A stretch of 64,000 nt of DNA. Origin: Mesonia hippocampi (lineage in GTDB: Bacteria > Bacteroidota > Bacteroidia > Flavobacteriales > Flavobacteriaceae). Of this stretch, positions 26,126 to 33,937 are shown piece after piece. A program made the translations under genes and the position numbers. The notes under the pieces were generated by a model. The model was not told the origin of the DNA. It saw only the letters and a program-made list of their open reading frames with translations, and did no database searches. Each line of letters starts with the position of its first letter. The first letter of the stretch is position 1. The DNA is taken from positions 62,001 through 126,000 of the forward strand of contig NZ_JACIFO010000006.1 of NCBI RefSeq assembly GCF_014197445.1, given 5' to 3'.

Positions 26126-26563
26126 TTATTTTATAATCACAACATCTGTTAAGATGTAATTGCAATGGTTAATATCACTTTTATTGAGAGCTAATACGCC
26201 TTGAACGGTAATTATTTGATCTGTTTTTAATGTTTGTTTGGTTTCAAACTGAAGCTCAATAATGGTTTCTGGGCCTGCCATCCCGCAGAAAAAACAAGTT
26301 GCCATAGGGTGTTGAGAAAGGAGAAAGGTTGTTCCGCCTTCAACAAGGTCTAAAACATAACCTTTTATTTCTAGTTGTTCTCCTTCTATACTTTTTATTG
26401 TTTCTCCAAATTCGGGAATTAAAAAGTAATCGGCATAATCTTCAAGGTATGTTCTTTCAAACTTTACATCAGCCATATCTGTCCAATTTACTTTTTTTAC
26501 TTGGGTATAGGAGGTGAAGGAAAAACTTAGGCTGATAAAAAAGAGGAGGAGATTACTTTTCAT
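26126..26563 (-). CDS. Secreted CxxC protein, DUF3299-like
   Basis: A 145-residue exported protein (signal peptide about 1-20, ending SYTQ). The core KSIEGEQLEIKGYVLDL followed by FLLSQHPMATCFFCGMAGPETIIEL, with C90 and C93 in CFFCG, resembles the DUF3299 proteins that accompany FtsX-type ABC transporters in Gram-negative bacteria. The two cysteines with nearby histidine (H86) could bind metal or form a redox pair. It starts inside the end of the permease gene (11-base overlap) and so is translationally coupled to it. Confidence 0.65.
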   Translation of the reverse strand: MKSNLLLFFISLSFSFTSYTQVKKVNWTDMADVKFERTYLEDYADYFLIPEFGETIKSIEGEQLEIKGYVLDLVEGGTTFLLSQHPMATCFFCGMAGPETIIELQFETKQTLKTDQIITVQGVLALNKSDINHCNYILTDVVIIK

Positions 26564-27737
26564 AAGATAATATTTTTGGAATGTTTATAGATATAATTGA
26601 CTTTAAATTAAATAAAGTTATTACAGATAATAGTAATAAGACAGAGAAAAACAGATAGATATCAATGTCTGTAATAAAAGCTTGTTGAATGGTATAGTTG
26701 TATTCTCTACCTATATAGTTGTAAAGGTATGTGCCCCCTGCAAAGCTTAAAATTAGTCCTAGAATGTACCCGGAAATACTAATTATTAAACCTTCGTAGA
26801 AAACTAACAATATGAGCTGTAGTTGGTTGGCTCCATAAACCCTCATTAACGCGAGTTCATAACTTCTATCTTTTACAATTTTGTATAAGCTTATGTAGAT
26901 GCTAAAAACAGAGATAATTAAAATAACAATAGCCATTATCTGAATTATTTTTACTCCAATTCCTGTATAATTATATAGTTTATCTAGTTCAAACTTTGTT
27001 AAGGCGGCTTGCATAGAAGACTTTTCGTTTATGCTTCGTGGAATTCTAACAAAACCCATTGGACTTTTAAATTGTACTAAAACCGAGGTGATTTCTTTAT
27101 TTTTAGAGGCGTGGTCATGGTGATGATGCATATCCCAAACGGTTTCTAACGGAGTAACAATAAGGTTGTCTAAAACAGAATGAGATGTTTTGTAAATACC
27201 AACTACAGTAAGATGATGATGGTCATGGTGATGGTTACCTTCTTCTATCAGGCCATGAGAGCTTACAAAACTATCTCCAATTTTTAGATTGCTTTTTTTG
27301 GCTACAGTGGCACCAATTACTACTTCGAGAGGCTTGATGGCGCTTTTTCCTTCTAACAATTCACCTCCATATAAGGTTTTATAAGCAGGAGTTGTTCCTA
27401 TTATTCGATATCCTTTATAATTATCACCATAAGAAATAGGAATGGCATTTTTAATTAAAGGGTTTTTTGTAATCTTTTTAGCTTCATCAAAATTTATATT
27501 TCCTGTAGGGTTATCTATATGTAAAACAGAGGATAAGATAAGTTGTAAAGGGCTTCCTTTTGCCCCAATAACCATATCGATTCCTGCGGTGTTTTTTGCA
27601 ATCTTATTGGTTACTTGCTTCTGAAATTTAAAAGATAATGAGATGATAACAACACTAAATGCTAATAATAATATACTCAAAATAGCATTTAAAGGCTTGG
27701 TAATAATGTTTTTATAGCTTATTTTAAATAAATTCAT
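26553..27737 (-). CDS. FtsX/MacB-type ABC permease with histidine-rich extracytoplasmic clusters
   Basis: A 394-residue permease with one N-terminal membrane helix (about 15-35), a large extracytoplasmic domain (about 40-265) and three C-terminal helices (about 268-290, 310-335, 355-378), the MacB/LolC topology. Characteristic sequence: IDMVIGAKGSPLQLILSSVLHIDNPTGNI. Two clusters stand out: HHHDHHH at 169-175 and MHHHHDH at 203-209, both in the exposed domain, suggesting Zn, Ni, Co or Cu binding. Its start overlaps the ATPase stop by 4 bases. Relatives sit with DUF3299 proteins and have been tied to zinc (the Vibrio Zrg system is one recollection, not checked). The transport direction is unknown. 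Confidence 0.8.
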   Translation of the reverse strand: MNLFKISYKNIITKPLNAILSILLLAFSVVIISLSFKFQKQVTNKIAKNTAGIDMVIGAKGSPLQLILSSVLHIDNPTGNINFDEAKKITKNPLIKNAIPISYGDNYKGYRIIGTTPAYKTLYGGELLEGKSAIKPLEVVIGATVAKKSNLKIGDSFVSSHGLIEEGNHHHDHHHLTVVGIYKTSHSVLDNLIVTPLETVWDMHHHHDHASKNKEITSVLVQFKSPMGFVRIPRSINEKSSMQAALTKFELDKLYNYTGIGVKIIQIMAIVILIISVFSIYISLYKIVKDRSYELALMRVYGANQLQLILLVFYEGLIISISGYILGLILSFAGGTYLYNYIGREYNYTIQQAFITDIDIYLFFSVLLLLSVITLFNLKSIISINIPKILSYEK

Positions 27738-28363
27738 AAGGCAACAATATTTTCAAATTCAGGAATAATACGTTTATCATGCGTAACTAAAATAAGGTGA
27801 GAATTATTGATAGCCGCAGCTCCTTTTAATAAAGAAATAACACGCTTAGCATTTACATCATCAAGGTTAGATGTTGGCTCATCGGCAAGGATAATAGAAG
27901 GCTTGTTTATGATAGCCAAAGCGATTCCGGCACGTTGTTTCTGGCCCTCACTAAGCGCTGTAACTTTTTTATGTTTGTATGGAAGAATATTTAAATCGGT
28001 TAATATTTTATCTATCTCCAATGCATTGTAAGGTGTTTTAGAGAATAAAAGCTTTGCTTGAATATTTTCTAATAAGGTTAAAGATTTGAAGAATAATGGC
28101 TTCTGGAAAACAATACCAATGTTATCTTTTCTGTACTTATCTTTTTGTTTTTCTGAAAACGAAAGAAGCTCGATATCATCAATAATAATACTTCCTTTTT
28201 TAGGAGTTAATAAAAGAGCTAAAATTTGCAATAAAGTAGTTTTTCCTATACCAGATTCACCTAGAATAATTACCGATTCATTGTTGTTAATATGCATATC
28301 GGGAAAATTAAAAATTTCTCCCGCTTTATCGTATTGAAACGTTAAATTAGTTGTGTGTATCAT
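27734..28363 (-). CDS. ABC transporter ATP-binding protein (LolD/MacB type)
   Basis: A 209-residue ATPase: Walker A GESGIGKTTLL (35-45), Q-loop in VFQKPLFFKSLTLLEN (about 90), signature LSEGQKQRAGIALA (about 137-150), Walker B IILADEPTSNLDD (about 157-169) and switch histidine in LILVTHDKRI (about 190). The signature has E in place of the second S (LSEGQ for LSGGQ), a tolerated variant. It overlaps the permease start by 4 bases and thus forms an ABC pair with it. It is cytoplasmic and powers the system; this type usually works as a mechanotransducer and not as a classical channel. Confidence 0.93.
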   Translation of the reverse strand: MIHTTNLTFQYDKAGEIFNFPDMHINNNESVIILGESGIGKTTLLQILALLLTPKKGSIIIDDIELLSFSEKQKDKYRKDNIGIVFQKPLFFKSLTLLENIQAKLLFSKTPYNALEIDKILTDLNILPYKHKKVTALSEGQKQRAGIALAIINKPSIILADEPTSNLDDVNAKRVISLLKGAAAINNSHLILVTHDKRIIPEFENIVAL

Positions 28364-28390
28364 TTTCTCACTTGTTTAAAAGATGATAAT

Positions 28391-28413
28391 TTCTTTTTAG
28401 GTTATAAAAAGAA
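28391..28413 (-). repeat. Inverted repeat between the small Cys/His protein gene and the ABC ATPase
   Basis: TTCTTTTTA (28391-28399) and TAAAAAGAA (28405-28413) are exact reverse complements with a 5-base loop. It sits in the 79-base gap between two genes of the operon and could act as an attenuator or RNA processing site. Confidence 0.4.
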
Positions 28414-28442
28414 TGATGTAAAATAGATTTTACTGTTAATGC

Positions 28443-28799
28443 TTAACAGGTTTTAGAAACATATTTTTGTAGAGAAAATGGAGGGGCCCGAAGGCTAAAG
28501 TAAGTCCTATTATTATCCAAAAATCTATTAGGAGTTACAGGTGTAATATTTGTATAAATCTCCAAAACAGGAGGCTGATAATAAATTGTAGGGTTAATAG
28601 AAAAAGCATGAAGGTTAAAGCTACATATTGTACAATCTGTATGTGTAGCTGAAACAGATTTTATGGAAAAGGTATCGGATTCTTTTTCTATATGAAATCC
28701 CTTATCTTGATGAAAAAAAGAGTGTAATGACGATGATGATACCACAAAACATAATATCCCTATAAAAAAATAAGCAATAAAATGTTTTTTATGAATCAT
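28443..28799 (-). CDS. Small membrane-anchored Cys/His protein, unknown function
   Basis: A 118-residue protein with an N-terminal hydrophobic segment (about 8-24), then a small extracytoplasmic domain. Potential metal ligands cluster at H53, D55, C56, C59 and H64 (in HTDCTICSFNLH), with more histidines at 26 and 30. It ends in a cysteine. The pattern recalls DUF2946-type proteins often found before metal-uptake genes, but I cannot assign a family firmly. It lies 79 bases upstream of the ABC ATPase on the same strand and probably opens the operon, perhaps as a periplasmic metal carrier or sensor. Confidence 0.55.
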   Translation of the reverse strand: MIHKKHFIAYFFIGILCFVVSSSSLHSFFHQDKGFHIEKESDTFSIKSVSATHTDCTICSFNLHAFSINPTIYYQPPVLEIYTNITPVTPNRFLDNNRTYFSLRAPPFSLQKYVSKTC

Positions 28800-28880
28800 A
28801 TTTATTCTTGTTTCATCAGGTTGAAAAATAAGATTTTAAATATAGCGAATAGTTTTTAAGGAGCAAATAAAAATTTTAAA

Positions 28881-31301
28881 TCAGGTTCTTTCCTCTAAGC
28901 TTTGTAAAAGTTTTTTCAGTTCTTTTATGGCCTTTTGGGTTGTTGCTATAATTTTATTTTCGCTAAGGTTTAGTTCTTTTTGTCGCTCAAGTGTATTGAT
29001 GAGCTCTATGGCAGAGGATGCTTTTATCTGCTTTAGCATAGGTAATATTTTATGTGCAGTAAAAGCAATGGTATTAAAATCTTTTTTGGTAATGCTTTTT
29101 TCGAGAATTGATATGTTTATTTTGGTGTTGTCAACAAAAGTGTTTAGTAATAAAGCTAAAGATTCCTCGTCGTTATCTGTAAAAATGTGTAGTTGAGTTA
29201 GGTCGTAAAGGGTTTCTTTATTTTTGTGTTTCAGCACATCTTTGTTGGTGATGTTGTAAGTTAAATTTAAAGTTACTGCTATGGTTTCCAATAGGTCGCT
29301 TTTCTGGAAGGGTTTATCTAGTTTTGCAGTAAATCCATAATCGGTATATATTTTATCGTCTACTTCGGTACGTCCAGAAATGGCGATAATAGGGATTTCT
29401 TTAAGGCTTTTTTGAAGTTTTATTTCTCTAATCAATTCAAAACCATTTAGCCCAGGCATTTGTATATCGGTAATAATTAAATGGTACTCGTGCTGGTTAA
29501 TTTGTTTTAGTGCTTCTTCAGGAGCTTTGCTTGTTGTGCAAGTAAATCCAGCTTGTTCAATAATGGTTTTAGTAAGGTTTAGTTGGGTAGGGTCATCATC
29601 AATTAAGAAAATATGATAGTTTTTGTTCCCTGTAATGGTAATTTGCTTGTTGTTTGGTGTAATGGGGAGGTGTTTAGTATGAGACACTGGGATACGAACA
29701 CTAAAAACACTACCTTTTTCTGGGGTAGATTCTACCTCGATTTTACCACCTAGCAGGTTAACTAGTTTTTTTGTGATGGTAAGCCCTAAGCCAGAACCTT
29801 CATATTGTTTCTGTAGCTGAGAAAACTCTTTGAAAATTTGTTCTTTTTCTGCTGCATTAATACCAATACCTGTATCGGCTATTTCAACAACAAGCCAGTT
29901 GCTGTTTAAGGAAAAGGTATCTAAGTTTGCGGTAATAGTAATGCTTCCTTGTTGCGTAAATTTATAGGCATTCCCAATCAAGTTGGTAAGTATTTGTTTA
30001 ATCCTAAAGGGGTCGCTAAGTAAAGGGTTTTCTAATTGGGCGTCTATATGCGTATTTATTTTTAACTTTTTAGGGTTATTTGAAGGGATCGCATTAATAA
30101 TACAATCTTCTATCAAGGTTTTTGGTGCAAAAGGTAATTCTTCAATAATTAATTTTCCAGCTTCTAATTTAGACAGGTCAAGCAAATCATTCACTAACCT
30201 CAAGATATAAGCGGAAGCTTTTTGTAGTTTATTAAGGTAGTGGGTTTGTTGTTGGGTTAATTCTGAGTTGTTTAATAAATCGGCATACCCCAGCACCGTG
30301 TTTAGCGGCGACCTAAGGTCGTGAGTAACCATTGCCATAAACTGTTCTCTGCGCTTTAGTAAGAATTCTGCATAGTTTTTGGCTTTTTCAACCTGTATGC
30401 GGTAGCGTTGACTCCTGTTGGTATCTTTTATAATAAGGTAGACAAACAAAATAATGGTAAGAAACGAAACTACGCCTAAGGAAATAATAATATAAAACGT
30501 GTTTTTGAGCAACTCTTGTGATTTTGCTACTTGTGCTACAGATTTTTGGACTTCTTCGTGTTCTATCTCGGCATGTAATTTTCGTAATTGATGCGATACA
30601 ATGCGGTCGTTCTCTAATAGCGTCAGCTCTTTTTTATAAACCGTATTTTGGTAGTGTTTTTCTTCAGATTCTAAATCTATAAGTACTTTTTTCATCGCAT
30701 TGATAAGCGAATCTGCCGATTGCTGAGTAAGCCTTTGCGCATTATCTTCTTTGGCATACTCTAAGTACTTGATCATTACCTTTTTTATATGTGGAGGTAG
30801 TTTTCTTAAGCGTTGCTCATAGTTATCATCTTCAAAAATAGAGTTAAGTTGCTCTAGCCTATTTAATACCCTATCATAATAATTATTACTAAGGTTCTTT
30901 TTTCTAAGCTCGAGGAGTTCTACCAAGTTTTGTTCTTTTACAAGCAGAAGACTTTTTATACTATCTAGCTCGGTGGTGGTTTTATTGTTTACAGCATAGG
31001 TTTGCTTTAATTGCTCTAGTAAAAGTTCTGTTGAGTCGAGATGAGTTTTAAATTCGGGTAATCTTTTTGTGTCCTGTTTTTGTATAATATCCCTACTAAT
31101 TCCCTCTACGGTATACATATTAGCTACCGTTTGGCTAATTAGCATTAAGCGTTTATTATTTATAGCACCTTCTTGGTTTGCCTGTGTAAGCGAAGCAAAT
31201 TTGCTGTAAACAAACCAAATTGTAATAATAGCAAAAGCGGTAAGAAGTAAGAAACCTGCTAATGCTTTAAACTCTATAGATCGTTTTGTGTTTTGTACCA
31301 T
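28881..31301 (-). CDS. Hybrid sensor histidine kinase with receiver and Hpt domains
   Basis: An 806-residue inner-membrane kinase. Helix 1 (about 13-33), an extracytoplasmic helical sensor (about 34-268) without recognisable ligand domain, and helix 2 (about 270-292). HisKA has the phospho-histidine in MVTHDLRSPLNTVLGYADLL (about 327), and HATPase has NLIGNAYKFTQ, IADTGIGI and GSGLGLTITKKLV (up to about 545). The receiver has acidic DDD and phospho-aspartate in IITDIQMPGLNG (about 611), and a C-terminal Hpt domain has AHKILPML (His about 750). This is a full internal phosphorelay that needs an outside response regulator; none is adjacent. It is upstream of, and on the same strand as, the histidine-rich ABC operon, 81 bases away. 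Confidence 0.93.
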   Translation of the reverse strand: MVQNTKRSIEFKALAGFLLLTAFAIITIWFVYSKFASLTQANQEGAINNKRLMLISQTVANMYTVEGISRDIIQKQDTKRLPEFKTHLDSTELLLEQLKQTYAVNNKTTTELDSIKSLLLVKEQNLVELLELRKKNLSNNYYDRVLNRLEQLNSIFEDDNYEQRLRKLPPHIKKVMIKYLEYAKEDNAQRLTQQSADSLINAMKKVLIDLESEEKHYQNTVYKKELTLLENDRIVSHQLRKLHAEIEHEEVQKSVAQVAKSQELLKNTFYIIISLGVVSFLTIILFVYLIIKDTNRSQRYRIQVEKAKNYAEFLLKRREQFMAMVTHDLRSPLNTVLGYADLLNNSELTQQQTHYLNKLQKASAYILRLVNDLLDLSKLEAGKLIIEELPFAPKTLIEDCIINAIPSNNPKKLKINTHIDAQLENPLLSDPFRIKQILTNLIGNAYKFTQQGSITITANLDTFSLNSNWLVVEIADTGIGINAAEKEQIFKEFSQLQKQYEGSGLGLTITKKLVNLLGGKIEVESTPEKGSVFSVRIPVSHTKHLPITPNNKQITITGNKNYHIFLIDDDPTQLNLTKTIIEQAGFTCTTSKAPEEALKQINQHEYHLIITDIQMPGLNGFELIREIKLQKSLKEIPIIAISGRTEVDDKIYTDYGFTAKLDKPFQKSDLLETIAVTLNLTYNITNKDVLKHKNKETLYDLTQLHIFTDNDEESLALLLNTFVDNTKINISILEKSITKKDFNTIAFTAHKILPMLKQIKASSAIELINTLERQKELNLSENKIIATTQKAIKELKKLLQSLEERT

Positions 31302-31368
31302 TATAGGTAAAAATAATATAAGTAAGTTTAATAGGGTATAAAATTATGGTAAATTAAAAAATAACCTA

Positions 31369-31376
31369 TATGTTTG
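31369..31376 (+). promoter_or_regulatory. -7 element before the TPP riboswitch
   Basis: TATGTTTG is a full TAnnTTTG match just upstream of the riboswitch, and is followed by CAGCC, as at the two other RNA-type promoters in the window. No clear TTG at the -33 position. Confidence 0.5.
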
Positions 31377-31383
31377 CAGCCAA

Positions 31384-31473
31384 TCTCAAAGGGGTGCTTT
31401 TTAGTGAAAACTAAATAGCTGAGATCATACCCAATGAACCTGGGCAGGTAATGCTGCCAAGGGATTCTCAGAA
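31384..31473 (+). ncRNA. TPP (THI-element) riboswitch
   Basis: The thiamine pyrophosphate aptamer is recognisable by its conserved blocks: AAAGGGGTGC near 31388-31397, the pyrimidine-binding AGCTGAGATCATACCC (31417-31432), and GAACCTGGGCAGGTAATGC followed by TGCCAAGGGA (31436-31464). TPP binding normally switches off downstream expression. An intrinsic terminator follows 30 bases later, so regulation is probably by premature termination. The controlled gene is the TonB-dependent receptor at 31601. Confidence 0.93.
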
Positions 31474-31491
31474 AGTTGTTTGCAAACTTTC
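31471..31491 (+). promoter_or_regulatory. Hairpin in the riboswitch expression platform
   Basis: GAAAGTT (31471-31477) pairs with AACTTTC (31485-31491). It lies between the TPP aptamer and the terminator and may form or compete with an antiterminator. Confidence 0.4.
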
Positions 31492-31505
31492 TGGATGTAT
31501 GTACT

Positions 31506-31539
31506 CCTGAATTAGCCCTAGGCTTATTCGGGATTTTTT
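31506..31539 (+). terminator. Intrinsic terminator of the TPP riboswitch
   Basis: CCTGAATTAGCC (31506-31517) pairs with GGCTTATTCGGG (31521-31532), with one T-T mismatch and a G-T pair, around a 3-base loop. ATTTTTT follows. It is placed 62 bases before the receptor start codon and is the likely off-switch of the riboswitch. Confidence 0.75.
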
Positions 31540-31600
31540 ATTTTAATTTTTGTATAACTAAAGAATAATCGCCCCTTTTATTCGTGAAATTTTCTTACGG

Positions 31601-33802
31601 ATGAAACGTTTATTCCAAAAAATGCAGTTAAACAATGCTAAACCTTTATTGTTTTCTGCCTGCTTATTCCCTGCTGCACTTTTCGCACAGCAGAAAAATG
31701 ACACCATTAGCAAACCCGAAGTTCTCGAAGAGGTTTTATTAACAGGAGTGCGCGCTACCAAACAAACCCCTGTTGCATTTACCAATGTAGAGAGCGAGGA
31801 GCTTAAATCTCGTAACTTAGGGCAGGATATTCCTACGCTGTTAAACTTTTTACCTTCGGTGGTGATGACCTCCGATGCAGGAAACGGAATTGGTTATTCT
31901 GGAATCAGGGTTCGTGGCTCTGATGCTACCAGGATTAATGTAACCATTAACGGAATCCCTTATAACGATGCCGAAAGCCACGGAACGTTCTGGGTAAATA
32001 TGCCAGATTTAGTCTCTTCTGTAGAGAATATTCAAGTACAAAGAGGTGTAGGAACTTCTACCAACGGAGCAGGAGCCTTTGGGGCAAGCATTAATTTATT
32101 AACCGATGGGGCAAAAGAAAAGGCAAGTGCAGAGATTGCCAATTCTTACGGAAGTTACAATACTTGGCGCCATAATGTTAAATTTTCTACAGGTAAAATT
32201 TCCGATCATTTTGAGTTTTCTGGGCGATTGTCTAAAATAAAATCCGATGGATATATAGATAGAAGCTGGGTAGATATGAAATCTTATTTTCTGCAAGGAG
32301 CATATCAGGATGATAACCGCTTAATTAAAGCAGTAGTATTTGGCGGAGACCAGCAAACTTACCAAGCTTGGAATGGTTTAGAGGATAAAGAAAAGCTGAA
32401 AAACGACAGGACGTACAATACTGCGGGAGAAATGTATGATAAGGCAGGAAACTTTGTAGGTTTTTATAAAAATGAAACTGATAATTACAAGCAAGACCAT
32501 TACCAATTGCATTGGAATGAGAAAATCTCTCCGTTCTGGACAACCAACCTTGCTTTTCATTACACCATAGGAAAAGGTTTCTATGAAAATTATAAAAACG
32601 ATGAAGACTTATCGGAATATGGAATTCCAGCTGCCGAGGTAAACGGTGAGTTACGAGAAACCTCAAATGTTGTTCGTCAGAAATGGTTAGATAACGATTT
32701 TTACGGATTGGTTTTTTCTGCCAACTATAAACGCAAAGGTTTAAATGTAGTTGTAGGAGGAGGTTTAAACAAATATGAAGGCGACCACTTTGGGTATATC
32801 ACCCACGCAAGCGATGTTCCAGTAGCAGATTTTCCGCACCCTTACTATTTTGATTCATCTACAAAAACCGATGCAAATGTATATGGAAAGGTGAACTATC
32901 AATTAGGAAGTGCATGGAACTTTTTTGGAGACCTCCAATACCGAAGAGTTACTTACGAAGCCAACGGAAATGATACAGGATTGGTAGATGATGCTTTCGA
33001 TTTCTTTAATCCGAAATTAGGTGTTACCTATAACGTGAACGCAGACAATAGTTTATACCTTTCTTATGCGCGTGCAAACCGAGAACCAAACAGAAACGAT
33101 TATGAAAACGGTAACCCAGAACCAGAGGCCTTAAACGATTTTGAGTTAGGGTGGCGTTTATCAAAAGATAAATTAAAGCTAAACCTTAACGCCTATTATA
33201 TGCGTTATAAAAATCAATTAGTGTTAACAGGAGCTTTAAACGATGTTGGGTCGCCTATACGAGAAAACTCGGGAGATTCATACCGATTAGGAATAGAGGC
33301 CGATGCAACCATCATTGCTTTAGATAACCTAATTATACGCCCAAGTGTTTCGGTAAGTAGAAATAGAAATGTAGATTTTTATGCTCAAAGAGATGGAGAG
33401 TTAAAAGACTTAGGCGACACCAAAATTGCTTATTCGCCAGAAGTTGTTTTCTCTAACGCACTTACATTTATTCCTATAGAGAATGCACAAATTTCATTAC
33501 TATCAAAATATGTAGGCGAGCAATACATGAGTAATTTAGATTTGAAAGACTCTAAACTAAAAAGTTATTTTATTAACGATTTAAATGCTTCATATACCAT
33601 AAAACCAGAAAAAGTATTTAATGCCATTACAATTTCGGCATTGGTAAATAATATTTTTGACGAAAAATATATTTCTAACGGTTATTTTTATTCGTTTGAT
33701 GATACTTGGACAGACCCAAATAAGGTGATTACAAGAGATGGAGCAGGCTATTACCCACAAGCCACAAGAAATTTTTTAATAGGAGTTACACTAGCCTTTT
33801 AA
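31601..33802 (+). CDS. TonB-dependent outer-membrane receptor under TPP control
   Basis: A 733-residue outer-membrane receptor. Signal peptide about 1-30 (ends ALFAQ), a short TonB-box-like region with VLEEVLLTGVRA (about 40-51), a plug domain (about 55-165) with RVRGSDATRINVTINGIPYNDAES and VQRGVGTSTNGAGAFGASINL, and a 22-strand-type barrel ending GVTLAF with terminal phenylalanine. No carboxypeptidase-like N-terminal extension and no SusD partner, so it belongs to the small-substrate class. The TPP riboswitch upstream suggests thiamine or a precursor as the ligand; this is inference from regulation. A strong terminator follows at 33830. Confidence 0.93.
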   Translation: MKRLFQKMQLNNAKPLLFSACLFPAALFAQQKNDTISKPEVLEEVLLTGVRATKQTPVAFTNVESEELKSRNLGQDIPTLLNFLPSVVMTSDAGNGIGYSGIRVRGSDATRINVTINGIPYNDAESHGTFWVNMPDLVSSVENIQVQRGVGTSTNGAGAFGASINLLTDGAKEKASAEIANSYGSYNTWRHNVKFSTGKISDHFEFSGRLSKIKSDGYIDRSWVDMKSYFLQGAYQDDNRLIKAVVFGGDQQTYQAWNGLEDKEKLKNDRTYNTAGEMYDKAGNFVGFYKNETDNYKQDHYQLHWNEKISPFWTTNLAFHYTIGKGFYENYKNDEDLSEYGIPAAEVNGELRETSNVVRQKWLDNDFYGLVFSANYKRKGLNVVVGGGLNKYEGDHFGYITHASDVPVADFPHPYYFDSSTKTDANVYGKVNYQLGSAWNFFGDLQYRRVTYEANGNDTGLVDDAFDFFNPKLGVTYNVNADNSLYLSYARANREPNRNDYENGNPEPEALNDFELGWRLSKDKLKLNLNAYYMRYKNQLVLTGALNDVGSPIRENSGDSYRLGIEADATIIALDNLIIRPSVSVSRNRNVDFYAQRDGELKDLGDTKIAYSPEVVFSNALTFIPIENAQISLLSKYVGEQYMSNLDLKDSKLKSYFINDLNASYTIKPEKVFNAITISALVNNIFDEKYISNGYFYSFDDTWTDPNKVITRDGAGYYPQATRNFLIGVTLAF

Positions 33803-33829
33803 AAAGTTTGTTGTAAAATACTTATATTT

Positions 33830-33861
33830 AGCCCAGAAGAATATTTTTTCTGGGCTTTTTA
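33830..33861 (+). terminator. Terminator after the TonB-dependent receptor
   Basis: AGCCCAGAA (33830-33838) and TTCTGGGCT (33848-33856) form a 9-bp stem followed by TTTT. Confidence 0.85.
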
Positions 33862-33910
33862 TTTGTAGAACAACTCTTATTTAAAATTAGTTTAAATAAG
33901 CTTAAAGCCG

Positions 33911-33918
33911 TACATTTG
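33911..33918 (+). promoter_or_regulatory. -7 element of the M43 protease gene
   Basis: TACATTTG is a full TAnnTTTG match, 19 bases before the ATG at 33938. TTAG at 33887-33890 stands 20 bases upstream, a weak -33 candidate. Confidence 0.45.
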
Positions 33919-33937
33919 CCGTCATAATTATAAACAG

